Shown here: positions 8,779-18,381 of the stretch, one piece after another | Position numbering within the stretch: the first letter of the stretch is position 1 | Layout of the letters: each line of letters begins with the position of its first letter | DNA from: an uncultured Bacteroidales bacterium | GTDB lineage: Bacteria; Bacteroidota; Bacteroidia; Bacteroidales; F082 | DNA length: 64,000 nucleotides | Direction: 5' to 3' | Assembly: GCA_905234765.1 (NCBI GenBank) | Contig: CAJOIF010000003.1 | Location: 1 to 64,000, forward strand | Program-made: the position numbers and the translations under genes | Notes under the pieces: model-generated | What the model was told of the DNA's origin: nothing | The model's input: only the letters and a program-made list of their open reading frames with translations | The model's database searches: none

Positions 8779-9702
8779 ATGAGAAACACGGACACTTTCA
8801 AGCAATACACATGGCTCGTGAGCACCATCCAAAGGGCAAAAACCATCACCTTTGAACAAATCGGTCACCTTTGGGTTATCAACGACTTAAACGAAGGTAA
8901 GCCCCTGTCACGCACCACCTTCTACCGCCTACGACAAGCCATCGAAGACATGTTCGGCATCCGTATCGAATGCGACAACCAACACCAATACTTCATCAGC
9001 AACCCCGAAACGCTTAAGAACAACTCCACCCAAAACTGGATGCTGCGAACCCTCACCGTCAACAGCCTGCTCTTGGACGGCCTCTCCATTAAGGACCAAC
9101 TCCTGCTGGAAGACATTCCCTCGGGGTTGGAGCATCTCGAGACCGTCATCAACGCCATCAAAAGTCGCCACTCCCTTCGGATGGGTTATAAGAAATTCAG
9201 TGACTCGGAACCTTACATCACACTCATCGAGCCTTATTGTCTAAAACTTTTCCATCAACGTTGGTATCTGCTTGGCAAAAGCGATAGGAAAGACGGTAAT
9301 TTGGCTATCTACGCTCTCGACCGTGTGACAGAGTTGTCCGACGACAACCAAGAATTTACGATGGATGCTGGATTCGATGCTGAAACATATTTTACGGATT
9401 ATTTTGGTGTCATCCCTGACCAGACTGTCAAACCTGAACGCATTGTGTTACGAGCCTATCCGCCCATGGACAACTACCTAAGGACACTTCCCCTGCATCA
9501 TTCACAAAAAGAGATTGACACTGAATCAGAGTGCGCCACCTTCGAATATTGGGTGGCCCCTACACACGATTTCATTCAGGCCATCCTCAAAGAAGGCCAC
9601 GAATTGGAAGTCATCGAGCCTAAATCATTGCGCCAAAAGATACACGACGAATTGGCAAAGGCCATCAAACGATATAAATCGAATTCCACGTTTGTCCCAT
9701 AA
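8779..9702 (+). CDS. WYL-domain transcriptional regulator
   Basis: The 307-residue protein has an N-terminal winged-helix-like DNA-binding segment (about 1-75, including LSRTTFYRLRQAIEDMFGI) and a WYL domain around 130-200. The latter contains the signature stretch FHQRWYLLGKSDRKDGNLAI followed by YALDRV, then a WCX-like C-terminal region. WYL proteins sense ligands, often nucleic acids or nucleotides, and regulate phage-defence and CRISPR loci in several bacteria. Here it is directly downstream of the tracrRNA terminator and on the same strand, with its own promoter and a palindrome. Control of the cas locus is plausible but not shown, and WYL regulators are also common away from CRISPR loci. 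Confidence 0.9.
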   Translation: MRNTDTFKQYTWLVSTIQRAKTITFEQIGHLWVINDLNEGKPLSRTTFYRLRQAIEDMFGIRIECDNQHQYFISNPETLKNNSTQNWMLRTLTVNSLLLDGLSIKDQLLLEDIPSGLEHLETVINAIKSRHSLRMGYKKFSDSEPYITLIEPYCLKLFHQRWYLLGKSDRKDGNLAIYALDRVTELSDDNQEFTMDAGFDAETYFTDYFGVIPDQTVKPERIVLRAYPPMDNYLRTLPLHHSQKEIDTESECATFEYWVAPTHDFIQAILKEGHELEVIEPKSLRQKIHDELAKAIKRYKSNSTFVP

Positions 9703-9737
9703 AGACAAACAAATAGCAAAAACAACAGATTTTTTCC

Positions 9738-9745
9738 TATTTTTG
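9738..9745 (+). promoter_or_regulatory. Promoter of the C10 peptidase-msrA pair, -7 box
   Basis: TATTTTTG with 17 bases between it and the ATG at 9763. Confidence 0.7.
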
Positions 9746-9762
9746 CGCCAAATTATCACCAC

Positions 9763-12411
9763 ATGAAAAAAGCATCACTCCTTATTTTTTTGGTTCTTGC
9801 CGTTTTAGGGCAGACGTTTTCACAAGTTGCCACAAAGGTGGGCGAAAACAAGGCTTTCCAAACCGCCAAGGCGTTTGCAAACAGCAAGTCAACTCTCCAA
9901 AATGCCGAATTGCAATTGGTTTCTGCCTCCGATGTGTTCATATACAACGTTGGAAACCAAGGCTTTGTCGTCATTTCGGGCAGCACGATCTTGCCACCTG
10001 TCATCGCCTGGTCCGACCAAGGCAATTTCCCCGACATGGAGGACACGCCCGAGAACTTCCGTTCTTGGATGACACATTATTCCGAAATGATCGAATTTGC
10101 CAATACAAACCACCTCGTTCCCGAAGCGAAGATCCAACTCCAATGGGACAAGGCTGAGCAAGGCATTTTCGGCAACCGCGACACCCAAACCGTGAATCCG
10201 TTGGTCAGCACACGATGGAACCAGGACTGCTACTACAATGAGTATTGCCCTGAGACAAGCGGAGGCTGGTGGTGGGGCGGTCCCTGCGGGCACGTCTATG
10301 CCGGCTGTGTAGCCTGCGCCATGGCCCAGGTGATGAAATATTGGGATTATCCCATAACTGGCTTTGGATCACATAGTTATGTCCACAGCGAATACGGTGA
10401 GCAAAGTGCCAACTTTGCTGCCACCACGTACCATTGGGAGCAAATGCCCAATGAGATTTTTGACAGCAACGACGCTGTGGCCACCTTGATGTACCACTGC
10501 GGCGTAAGCGTCAACATGAACTACTCTGCTTCTGGCAGCGGTGCCTATTCGAATGATGTAGAGACGGCTATGCGGACCTATTTCGGCTATTGTGGCGCCA
10601 AATACCGCGCAAAGACCAGCTATCAGGAAGACGCATGGATTGCTATGCTGAAGGCCGAGCTCGACCTGTCACATCCCGTGTATTACTCCGGATCGAGTGG
10701 CGACAGCGGCCATGCCTTTGTCTGCGACGGATACGACAGCAACGACCTCATGCACTTCAATTTCGGTTGGAGCGGCAGTGGCGACGGCTACTATTCCACC
10801 TACGACGTGAACGGTTTCAACCAGAACCAAGCCGTGGTGACCAACATCTACCCTGTCAGCATCCAAGCCGACGACAACGGTATCATCTATGTCAGTGAAG
10901 ATGGCACTGGTGACGGCTCCTCATGGGCCAATTCCACCAACAAGCTGCAGTTTGCCTCTGCCCTCTCAAGCGGCGGTGGCACCAGAGTATGGGTGAAGAC
11001 AGGCACCTATTACGGGGACACCTCCGACATGGAAGGCGCTTTCAGCATCTCAGGCAACAACCGTGTCTACGGCAGTTTCGCAGGCAACGAAGCCCCCGAC
11101 TACGACCTCTCACTGCGCGATTTCGAAAAGAACCCCACCATCCTTGACGGCCAAGGGGAAAGACGCGTTCTGCTGCAAGACCAGGCTTTCACCTCCGCCA
11201 CGATGCCCATCTGGGACGGCTTCACCATCCAAAATGGAGCCATTGGTAGCGGCGCGGGAGTCTACCTCAACAATTACGTCACCCTGAACAATTGCAAGAT
11301 CATCAACAACACGGCGACCATGTACGGTGGCGGCATATACATCAACTCAACGGGCGGCACAGCTCACGTGATACTCAATAATTGCGTCATCACCGACAAC
11401 ACCGCATCGATGGGTGGCGGCATCTGCGACCGTGTGGGTGCTACCTACACCAACTGCCGCATTAGTAACAACATCGCTTCTACCAAGGGCGGCGGCATAT
11501 ACCTTTATAATAACACAGAACCGACCCTCAAGAACTGTATCATCAGCAACAATACAGCCAACAACGCGGGTGGCATGTACGCCCGAGGCCAGTTCACCGC
11601 CTACAACTGCGACTTCGTGATGAACCTCGCCACAGAAAGTGTGGGCGGTATCTTCCACGAGAACAGTCACAACAAATACTACAACTGCATTGTCTGGGGC
11701 AATATTGCCAACGGCCTGCCCAACCAATTCGCCGGTCTGAGCGACTTCGAGTACTCCGCCGTTTGCGGCATCGTCAACGGGTCAGACAACTACGATGTTC
11801 CCGTGGAGAACAATGGTCAAGAACCGGGTATTTTTGTCCGTTTCAACCAACCCGCACTAGGAGCAGGAGCCGAATACCATAACGAGAACTGGAGCCTGCA
11901 TCCGCGCAGCATCTGTCTCAACGCGGGCAAACCCAACACCACTGGATTGGGCAACACCGATATCGCCGGCAACCCTCGCATCCAAAAAGGACGCGTGGAG
12001 ATTGGTGCCTATGAAAGCTGTGCCTCACTCACCTTGATTGAGGACACCTGCTATGAGAGCAATGCATACTGGTTCTTCGGCAACTCCTTGACCGAGTCGG
12101 GTTACTATACGGCCGTACTCGATGGTCACGATTGCGACAGCGTCATCGGCCTCACTTTAATGGTAGTGGAGGGCGTCACAGAAGCGGCTGAATCGGCCAT
12201 TCAGGTGTGGCCCAATCCTACAACGGGCGTCTTGCACTTCGAGGCTGATGATATTGAAAAAGTGGAGATCCGCAACCTTTGGGGTCAAATTGTACTTCAA
12301 GCCGAAAAATTCGGAACCATCGATTTGAGCAATCTTGAGAACGGCATTTATTTCTTGACCGTCAGCAACAAGAACGGTTATAAAGCCATCACCAAAGTCA
12401 TCAAAGAATAA
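9763..12411 (+). CDS. Secreted C10 cysteine peptidase fused to a beta-helix domain, T9SS cargo
   Basis: The 882-residue protein begins with a signal peptide (about 1-20), then a Spi/C10-type propeptide. The streptopain-like catalytic domain has the nucleophile in GHVYAGCVACAMAQ (Cys182) and the catalytic His in DSGHAFVCDGY (His317), followed by FNFGWSGSGDGYY. From about 375 to 760 there is a right-handed parallel beta-helix pattern (VSEDGTGDGSSWAN at the start, then repeats such as GGGIYI and NNTA). One CDS-type repeat (DCDSVIGLTL) and a T9SS type A sorting domain (WPNPTTGVLHFE to the end) finish it. Predicted: an exported, cell-surface or released protease that may bind glycans through the helix. 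Two bases separate it from msrA. Confidence 0.9.
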   Translation: MKKASLLIFLVLAVLGQTFSQVATKVGENKAFQTAKAFANSKSTLQNAELQLVSASDVFIYNVGNQGFVVISGSTILPPVIAWSDQGNFPDMEDTPENFRSWMTHYSEMIEFANTNHLVPEAKIQLQWDKAEQGIFGNRDTQTVNPLVSTRWNQDCYYNEYCPETSGGWWWGGPCGHVYAGCVACAMAQVMKYWDYPITGFGSHSYVHSEYGEQSANFAATTYHWEQMPNEIFDSNDAVATLMYHCGVSVNMNYSASGSGAYSNDVETAMRTYFGYCGAKYRAKTSYQEDAWIAMLKAELDLSHPVYYSGSSGDSGHAFVCDGYDSNDLMHFNFGWSGSGDGYYSTYDVNGFNQNQAVVTNIYPVSIQADDNGIIYVSEDGTGDGSSWANSTNKLQFASALSSGGGTRVWVKTGTYYGDTSDMEGAFSISGNNRVYGSFAGNEAPDYDLSLRDFEKNPTILDGQGERRVLLQDQAFTSATMPIWDGFTIQNGAIGSGAGVYLNNYVTLNNCKIINNTATMYGGGIYINSTGGTAHVILNNCVITDNTASMGGGICDRVGATYTNCRISNNIASTKGGGIYLYNNTEPTLKNCIISNNTANNAGGMYARGQFTAYNCDFVMNLATESVGGIFHENSHNKYYNCIVWGNIANGLPNQFAGLSDFEYSAVCGIVNGSDNYDVPVENNGQEPGIFVRFNQPALGAGAEYHNENWSLHPRSICLNAGKPNTTGLGNTDIAGNPRIQKGRVEIGAYESCASLTLIEDTCYESNAYWFFGNSLTESGYYTAVLDGHDCDSVIGLTLMVVEGVTEAAESAIQVWPNPTTGVLHFEADDIEKVEIRNLWGQIVLQAEKFGTIDLSNLENGIYFLTVSNKNGYKAITKVIKE

Positions 12412-12413
12412 CT

Positions 12414-12893
12414 ATGGCCAAAGCTTATTTCTCAGCAGGTTGTTTTTGGGGCGTGGAGTATTACTTCAAGCGGCTCAAAGGCGTGACAAAGACGGCAGTC
12501 GGCTTCATGGGAGGCGAACTTGACAATCCGAGCTACAAGCAAGTGAAAACTGGTTTGACGGGACATTTGGAGACCATCGAAGTGGAATACAACCCTGACA
12601 TCGTTTCCCATGAAGCCTTGGTTCGCTATTTCTTTGAAATCCATGACTTTGAGCAAGCTGACGGACAAGGCATTGATATCGGAACGCAGTACCTCTCCGC
12701 CATTTGGTTCAACGACACTGAGGAACGTGACACGGCCATCAAAGTCTTCGGCGAACTGATGCAGATGGGTTATCATCCCGCCACGCAAATACGACAGGTC
12801 ATGCCTTTCTACCCTGCCGAGGACTACCATCAAGACTATTTAGACTTGCGGGGAGAGACGCCGGAATGTCATGTTTGGCGGAAAGTGTTTTGA
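12414..12893 (+). CDS. msrA: Peptide-methionine (S)-S-oxide reductase
   Basis: MsrA reduces methionine-S-sulfoxide in oxidised proteins. The 159-residue protein has the catalytic AGCFWG near its start (Cys10), GFMGGE, and the later QYLSAIWF and YHQDYL segments of the family. The length is typical for a single-domain MsrA; no MsrB domain is attached. It has no signal peptide and is probably cytoplasmic. It starts 2 bp after the C10 peptidase stop and is likely cotranscribed, though any functional link is unknown. Confidence 0.96.
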   Translation: MAKAYFSAGCFWGVEYYFKRLKGVTKTAVGFMGGELDNPSYKQVKTGLTGHLETIEVEYNPDIVSHEALVRYFFEIHDFEQADGQGIDIGTQYLSAIWFNDTEERDTAIKVFGELMQMGYHPATQIRQVMPFYPAEDYHQDYLDLRGETPECHVWRKVF

Positions 12894-13007
12894 ATGATTT
12901 TTGAGCATACACCTCCTATAAATGCGAAAACAATATTTCGGTTTACAATATGTATTTTTTACAAAAAGTTTTGGTTGATAATCGAAATATTCATCTTATA
13001 TCAAAAT

Positions 13008-13043
13008 AAATGGGAACGTGACCAAAAGAAATCCCATTTTTTT
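13008..13043 (+). terminator. Probable terminator after msrA
   Basis: AAATGGGA (13008-13015) and TCCCATTT (13032-13039) form an 8-bp stem with a 16-nt loop, followed by a T-rich run. The loop is long, so confidence is moderate. Confidence 0.5.
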
Positions 13044-13066
13044 CTTTTAACAATCATTTTATTCCT

Positions 13067-13074
13067 TACCTTTG
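13067..13074 (+). promoter_or_regulatory. pckA promoter, -7 box
   Basis: TACCTTTG fits the consensus, with 30 bases between it and the pckA ATG. The rest of 12894-13066 shows only the msrA terminator. Confidence 0.65.
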
Positions 13075-13104
13075 CGCATCTATTCAACCAAACAATAATC
13101 AATT

Positions 13105-14736
13105 ATGGCAAAAAACATCGAAGAAATCAAAGCTGCATTGGCCTCTTACGGTATCACCGGCGTAAAGGACGTTTATTATAACCCGAGCTACGAGCAGCTA
13201 TTCAAGGACGAGATGAACCCCGCCCTGACAGGCTACGACAAGGGTGTACTCACCGAACTCAACGCCGTCAATGTGATGACCGGCATCTACACGGGCCGCT
13301 CGCCCAAGGACAAGTACATTGTCATGGACAAGAACTCGAAGGACACCGTGTGGTGGACCACCGATGGCTACAAGAACGACAACCACCCGATGAGCGAAGA
13401 GGTTTGGGCACAGGTGAAAGACCTCGCCAAGAAACAACTCAGTGGTAAGAACCTCTATGTGGTCGATGCCTTCTGCGGTGCCAACAAGGACACCCGCATG
13501 GCCGTCCGCTTCATCATGGAAGTCGCTTGGCAGGCGCATTTCGTGCTCAATATGTTCATCAAGCCTACGGCTGAAGAACTGGCTGAATTCAAGCCGAACT
13601 TCACTGTCTACACCGCCTCGAAAGCCAAGGTCGACAACTACAAGGAACTCGGCCTGAACAGCGACACTTGCGTGGCCTTCAACGTCAGCAGCCGCGAGCA
13701 GGTGATTCTGAACACCTGGTACGGTGGCGAGATGAAGAAAGGTATGTTCTCGATGATGAACTACTACCTGCCGCTGCAAGGCATCGCCGCCATGCACTGC
13801 TCCGCCAATACCGACATGCAAGGCGAAAACACCGCCATCTTCTTTGGTCTGAGCGGCACGGGCAAGACCACCCTCTCCACCGACCCGAAGCGTCTCCTCA
13901 TCGGCGATGACGAACACGGCTGGGACGATGAAGGCGTGTTCAACTTCGAAGGCGGCTGCTATGCCAAGGTCATCAACCTCGACAAGGAGAGCGAGCCTGA
14001 CATTTACAACGCTATCAAACGTGATGCTTTGCTGGAGAACGTCACCGTCGATGCCGCTGGCAAGATTGACTTCAAGGACAAGAGCGTGACCGAAAACACC
14101 CGCGTCTCCTACCCCATCGAGCACATTGAGAAGATTGTGAAGAACGTGCGTCCCATCTCCGCTGGCCCCGCTGCCAAGAATGTCATCTTCCTCAGTGCCG
14201 ACGCTTTCGGCGTGCTGCCTCCCGTCAGCATCCTGACGCCCGAGCAGTGCAAGTACTACTTCCTGAGCGGTTTCACCGCCAAGTTGGCCGGCACCGAGCG
14301 CGGCATTACCGAGCCTACCCCGACCTTCAGTGCCTGCTTCGGCCAAGCCTTCCTCGAACTGCACCCGACCAAGTATGCTGAGGAACTGGTGAAGCGCATG
14401 GAGCAAAGCAACGCCAAGGCTTACCTCGTGAACACAGGCTGGAACGGCACGGGCAAGCGCATCTCCATCAAAGACACGCGCGGCATCATCGACGCCATCC
14501 TCGACGGCAGCATCGAGAAGGCTCCGACCAAGAAGATCCCGTACTTCAACTTCGAAGTGCCGACCGCCCTTCCGGGTGTGGATCCGAACATCCTCGACCC
14601 GCGCGACACTTACGCCGACAAGAACGCCTGGGAAGAGAAAGCCAAAAACCTCTCCTTGCGCTTCATCAAGAACTTCGAGAAGTTCACTAGCAATGCCGCC
14701 GGCAAAGCCTTGGTGGCTGCTGGACCGAAACTGTGA
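13105..14736 (+). CDS. pckA: Phosphoenolpyruvate carboxykinase (ATP)
   Basis: PckA interconverts oxaloacetate plus ATP and PEP plus CO2 plus ADP. In anaerobic Bacteroidales it often works in the carboxylating direction on the route to succinate. The 543-residue protein has the substrate region [14 protein letters not shown], the kinase-1 motif [11 protein letters not shown] near residue 248, the kinase-2 region [13 protein letters not shown], and the later [16 protein letters not shown]. Length and motifs match the ATP-dependent family. Codon use is strongly biased (AAG, GCC, ACC), consistent with high expression. It is monocistronic, with a hairpin after it at 14775. Confidence 0.98.
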   Translation: MAKNIEEIKAALASYGITGVKDVYYNPSYEQLFKDEMNPALTGYDKGVLTELNAVNVMTGIYTGRSPKDKYIVMDKNSKDTVWWTTDGYKNDNHPMSEEVWAQVKDLAKKQLSGKNLYVVDAFCGANKDTRMAVRFIMEVAWQAHFVLNMFIKPTAEELAEFKPNFTVYTASKAKVDNYKELGLNSDTCVAFNVSSREQVILNTWYGGEMKKGMFSMMNYYLPLQGIAAMHCSANTDMQGENTAIFFGLSGTGKTTLSTDPKRLLIGDDEHGWDDEGVFNFEGGCYAKVINLDKESEPDIYNAIKRDALLENVTVDAAGKIDFKDKSVTENTRVSYPIEHIEKIVKNVRPISAGPAAKNVIFLSADAFGVLPPVSILTPEQCKYYFLSGFTAKLAGTERGITEPTPTFSACFGQAFLELHPTKYAEELVKRMEQSNAKAYLVNTGWNGTGKRISIKDTRGIIDAILDGSIEKAPTKKIPYFNFEVPTALPGVDPNILDPRDTYADKNAWEEKAKNLSLRFIKNFEKFTSNAAGKALVAAGPKL

Positions 14737-14774
14737 TTTGGTTTCACGCAGAATGCGCAGAACTAAATGAACGG

Positions 14775-14800
14775 CGAGCCGCTCCGATTGGGGCGGCTCG
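14775..14800. repeat. Intergenic GC-rich hairpin, copy 1
   Basis: CGAGCCGC (14775-14782) and GCGGCTCG (14793-14800) form a perfect 8-bp stem that can extend inward. It lies between convergent pckA and the gene ending at 14888 and may end transcription, although no long T run follows. A 26-bp stretch is identical to copy 2 at 19129, and copy 3 is at 20612. Confidence 0.7.
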
Positions 14801-14887
14801 TTGTACTTTATCCCAGAGTATGGGCATATAATCAGCCATAAGTCACAAAAATGTGAGTTATGGTTAATTATAACAAGTTAGGACAAT

Positions 14888-15349
14888 CTAATTTTTCCCC
14901 ATTTTCGTCGAAAAAATAAACACCTGATTCCCGCTTGAATCTTCAAAATTTGTCAGTTGCTCCAATGCTTTTGAATAGCCGTAGGAATTCTCACGAATAA
15001 GCTCCGTGATTTCAGTGACGGTTTCTCCTGAAACATCCTCTGTTGTTCGTATTATCAATTCGTCATTGATGGTAGAACCATTCAAATAGCGAGCCACCTG
15101 AGAAGATGCTTTTACAGCGGCCACCCTGTTCATATCCGAAACGCTGTTATACTTTTCTTTTAACATCAGCACCACTGAAACAAGGTGTAAGTCATCGTAA
15201 TCTTCAACAACTCGAATACCATCAAACGGTGCCGCTTTATACATCCTGACAAGATAGTTTGTAAAAGCAACTTTGTCACCGTTAAAGCTTTGAGCAAGGC
15301 AAGTTACCTGAAAAAATACACATATAAATATTATTACAATTGATCTCAT
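14888..15349 (-). CDS. Small exported protein of unknown function
   Basis: I do not recognise this family. The likely start is the ATG at 15349, giving 153 residues beginning MRSIVIIFICVFFQVTCLAQ, a clear signal peptide. The mature part is about 130 residues of mixed charge and contains VVLMLKEKYNS and SGETVTEITELIRENS. It is the last of five minus-strand genes (18692 to 14888), 10 bp after the LPP20-like gene. An upstream in-frame ATG at 15430 would overlap the preceding gene and hide the signal peptide, so I reject it. Confidence 0.75.
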   Translation of the reverse strand: MRSIVIIFICVFFQVTCLAQSFNGDKVAFTNYLVRMYKAAPFDGIRVVEDYDDLHLVSVVLMLKEKYNSVSDMNRVAAVKASSQVARYLNGSTINDELIIRTTEDVSGETVTEITELIRENSYGYSKALEQLTNFEDSSGNQVFIFSTKMGKN

Positions 15350-15359
15350 GTTTGAACAG

Positions 15360-16475
15360 TTACTTCTTTGAGGAAACAGGTTGGATGGTAAAATTATTAT
15401 ATTTTTGAGCTTCCTCTTTTGGTATAACAATGATTATTTCACTTTTGGCAATACGATCTCCAACTGCATATTGTTTTACTCCTTTTATCGAAAAACGTTT
15501 GAAATAAATATTAGCATTGTATCCAAAAGAGTTTTTTATACGAGAATCGAAACTACCAATATTGACCTGTAGTTTTGAAGGGCTTGAAACATTATCGTCA
15601 ACTCGGATTTCTTTCATTTTATTATCGAATAGTTGAGAGCTAATTACTATGTAACGCCCGTCTAATCTTCCTTGAAAGCCATAAGTATTGTAAGGTCTAA
15701 AAAAAGAGTTGTCATACTGGTTTCTTAAACAAATTGGCTCTCCGATAAAATGATCCTCGACACATTCAGGATTTCCCCTAGAATAACCCCTATACACAGG
15801 CAATCCCATTTTTTCATATTGTTTAATCTCTTTCTCGCTCATATTGATTTGTTTTATCGTGTTTATCAACAAATCCACCGCAATTTGAGTGTTTTTATTA
15901 CACTTTGCAAAAATTACTCCTTTAATTACATAAAAAACGCCATAAGCTTGCCCGCCATCTCTCAAAACAGGATCCTCAAGTTCCAAACTATAATCAAAAA
16001 GATTATCCATCAATTCTATTTGAGTGATGACATTCTCAACAATTTTTTGTTCTGCTTTTCTATTCATTTCAGCCAAACGGACATTCTTGTCAAAAGCATC
16101 CATATTAACCTCTACTGTTGAGCTTTTTGAATTACTATTGATGTAGCTTACCAATTTATTCATGCAAATTGTTGCACGAAGGGTGACAAAATATCGGTTG
16201 TTGGGAAGTGTATTCTCCGATAGAATCTCGTATGACTTAACATTGCCATTTGACAATGAAACGATTTCGTCATTTACTAACTGGTCGTTAAGAACGGTAG
16301 TGTTTGATGATACGAAGGCTCCAAAAGTTTGTTCGATTGCACTTCTTAAAGCCATTTTAATAGCTTCGTCTTTATTGGTTCCATCGGATGATACCACGAT
16401 ACTTACTTGATCGGAGGCAAAAGTCAGCCCAGAAAGCAACACGAGCAGGACTACCAATAATGTTTTTTTCTTCAT
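15360..16475 (-). CDS. Exported LPP20/FlgT-N-like protein
   Basis: The 371-residue protein has a signal peptide (MKKKTLLVVLLVLLSGLTFA). Residues about 25-115 resemble the LPP20/FlgT N-terminal fold: SSDGTNKDEAIKMALRSAIE, then a second half with NRYFVTLRATICMNKLVSYI. This fold occurs in envelope proteins with CsgG- and TolB-like partners. The rest (about 130-371) is unfamiliar. It follows the 312-residue gene by 30 bp and precedes the small exported protein by 10 bp. Periplasmic location is inferred from the signal peptide, since no lipobox is seen. Confidence 0.75.
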   Translation of the reverse strand: MKKKTLLVVLLVLLSGLTFASDQVSIVVSSDGTNKDEAIKMALRSAIEQTFGAFVSSNTTVLNDQLVNDEIVSLSNGNVKSYEILSENTLPNNRYFVTLRATICMNKLVSYINSNSKSSTVEVNMDAFDKNVRLAEMNRKAEQKIVENVITQIELMDNLFDYSLELEDPVLRDGGQAYGVFYVIKGVIFAKCNKNTQIAVDLLINTIKQINMSEKEIKQYEKMGLPVYRGYSRGNPECVEDHFIGEPICLRNQYDNSFFRPYNTYGFQGRLDGRYIVISSQLFDNKMKEIRVDDNVSSPSKLQVNIGSFDSRIKNSFGYNANIYFKRFSIKGVKQYAVGDRIAKSEIIIVIPKEEAQKYNNFTIQPVSSKK

Positions 16476-16505
16476 AGTGATTTATTTTTTTTGTTTGTAA
16501 TTATC

Positions 16506-17444
16506 TTAGAACCATAATCTTACAATATTTTTTGTAATGCTTTGAGGCTGATGTTCGCCCCATGCCACGCCAATGGCTTTAACGGCATCCAAAATTCCCA
16601 TCTTGAATTGCTGTTTGTCATCGTATTCCTTCATCTTCATTTGCCATTCTTGTTGTGCATCGGCATCAAGTTTCTGCTCTATTTCGTTTTGCAATTGTTT
16701 GAATTTCGGATATGCCGAACTGCGAGGGTCTATCTTTAGCAGCAAGTTTGCTACCACAATTGCTGTAGTCTTGTCTTTGCTTGTTTGCCATTTCATTGTT
16801 GCCTGCCGTAATAGTTGTTCCCCTTCTGTGTCAATTTTCTGTTGGTAAATAGTTGCGGCTTCCGCTGAACAAAGGTCAGAACACGATTGGCAAACAGGAG
16901 GAACTGAGACTAGTTGGTAAATGGCTTCGTTATAGTTTCCCAACAGAGCGGTAGTTCGGACTTTACGAATGATTTCATCACAATGATTGGTGTAATAATC
17001 CATGATGACATCCCTAATTGAGTTCAGCAATTTCTGTATCTCAATATTCCCTGACTTAATCTTTTTGAAAGCATCGGTATATGCGTTTTGTTCAGATTTC
17101 CCAATTCCACGCAAAGTTAATACAGTTCCACCATATACTTTGTTGTCAACAATATCGCCTGCTTTGAGATGAACCTCTAGTTCAACACTTGTTCTGGATG
17201 GTGTTGTTGGAGTTATGTCTTTATGAGTTTCGATGACCTTTGCCGCCAAAACGAATCTGGTAATTCCATCAAAATCAGAATACCCGTTTGCACTAATAGC
17301 CGATTGCAATTTGCTTTCAAGATAGCTGACAGATCCAGAATCCAAACTTGTTTCGTCCACCAATGGCGAAATGTAGATGCCTGATTGAGCCATTGAGCTT
17401 AAACTCAGGCAACAAAGTGCGATTATTAACAGCTTGTGTTTCAT
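16506..17444 (-). CDS. Exported protein with CsgG-like N-terminal part
   Basis: The 312-residue protein has a signal peptide (MKHKLLIIALCCLSLSSMAQ). Residues about 22-110 have the layout of the CsgG/TolB-N fold: IYISPLVDETSLDSG, a helix YLESKLQSAISANGY, then RFVLAAKVIETHKDI and SVELEVHLKAGDIV. The middle has a C-x-x-C-x-x-x-C cluster (CQSCSDLC, about 188-195) of unknown purpose, followed by helical repeats. No lipobox is visible. One base separates its start from the upstream DUF6175-like gene, so the two are coupled. Function unknown; an envelope complex with its operon mates is inference. Confidence 0.7.
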   Translation of the reverse strand: MKHKLLIIALCCLSLSSMAQSGIYISPLVDETSLDSGSVSYLESKLQSAISANGYSDFDGITRFVLAAKVIETHKDITPTTPSRTSVELEVHLKAGDIVDNKVYGGTVLTLRGIGKSEQNAYTDAFKKIKSGNIEIQKLLNSIRDVIMDYYTNHCDEIIRKVRTTALLGNYNEAIYQLVSVPPVCQSCSDLCSAEAATIYQQKIDTEGEQLLRQATMKWQTSKDKTTAIVVANLLLKIDPRSSAYPKFKQLQNEIEQKLDADAQQEWQMKMKEYDDKQQFKMGILDAVKAIGVAWGEHQPQSITKNIVRLWF

Positions 17445-17445
17445 T

Positions 17446-18381
17446 TTATTTTTCTCCTAATACGATAATAGCTTCCCCCAATCCCCTAACCATCACTTTG
17501 GATGTGATGTTATAAGGCGGCTTCTGCAAATGTTTTCTTAATTCTGTTGCGAAATCACGGGCATCAATGCTTCTCCCGTTTTTCTCCAAAGGTATTCTAA
17601 CCTGCTCAAACTGTGCCGTGGTTTCGGTCATATCCGAAAGGTTAAAGTTAGAATGCACAGTATTGTCCCGCAACCAATTCTGAATGCAGTCTATCAATTC
17701 TTCACCCGAGTATTCGGTTTCAAGCGAACCGTCCCAATTATTCCAGCAACGAATTGTCAGAACGATTTCCCGCCCGTTTTTCACTTGGTCATCAAACCAT
17801 CGACATAACTGCTTGTCAAATTCCTTGATGTTTTTCCTTACTGCTGTTTCCAATGCCAAGGAAATGTTTTTGTCCTTGTTTTTTGTAGTACCCGTAGAAG
17901 TGGCAATGCGTTTGCTAGTATAGGCATCAAAGGCTTCTATCGTAGAAGAAACCGTATTGTCGGAATGAGTCTGCCACCATATCTGAATGACCACATCCGA
18001 CTTGATACGACGCTTCAAGACATCCAAAGCCGTTTCCTCAAATGCGGCACCCGTTGTGCTGCTGACGGTGGCATAATCCTCAGCCTCACGCACTTCGATA
18101 TTCTTTAATTCCTGTTCGGCATCTTTCACGCTATACCCCATATCGGTCAGGACCCCGCCAATTTTGCTTATAACTTGCGGAAGTTCTATGTCTTCTTGAA
18201 ACGCCTGTTTATAATTTACTACTCGAACCTCTGTGCCGTGATTGTTATACGAAGTGTAGAAATACCGCTGAGTACACCAGTTATCACTCGGCAGAATCAT
18301 TATAGTTGGCTTCTTGGCTTGCTGGGCATTGACTGACAAGCCAGCAATAACAATTAATATTGTAAAAAAGAGCTTTCTCAT
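17446..18381 (-). CDS. Exported DUF6175-like protein
   Basis: The 311-residue protein has a signal peptide (MRKLFFTILIVIAGLSVNAQ) and begins its mature part with KKPTIMILPSDNWCTQRYF, which I associate with the Bacteroidota family DUF6175 (from memory, not searched). The middle contains DVVIQIWWQTHSDNTVSST and FDAYTSKRIATSTG, again like the CsgG-type pattern of strand, helix and conserved core. It overlaps the 104-residue gene by 4 bp (ATGA) and is followed after one base by the 312-residue gene, so the three are translationally coupled. Function unknown. Confidence 0.75.
   Translation of the reverse strand: MRKLFFTILIVIAGLSVNAQQAKKPTIMILPSDNWCTQRYFYTSYNNHGTEVRVVNYKQAFQEDIELPQVISKIGGVLTDMGYSVKDAEQELKNIEVREAEDYATVSSTTGAAFEETALDVLKRRIKSDVVIQIWWQTHSDNTVSSTIEAFDAYTSKRIATSTGTTKNKDKNISLALETAVRKNIKEFDKQLCRWFDDQVKNGREIVLTIRCWNNWDGSLETEYSGEELIDCIQNWLRDNTVHSNFNLSDMTETTAQFEQVRIPLEKNGRSIDARDFATELRKHLQKPPYNITSKVMVRGLGEAIIVLGEK

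Noticed and set aside
13198..14406. 402-codon open frame on the minus strand opposite pckA
   Set aside because: Shadow of the strongly biased codon use in pckA; the real gene has all PEPCK motifs.
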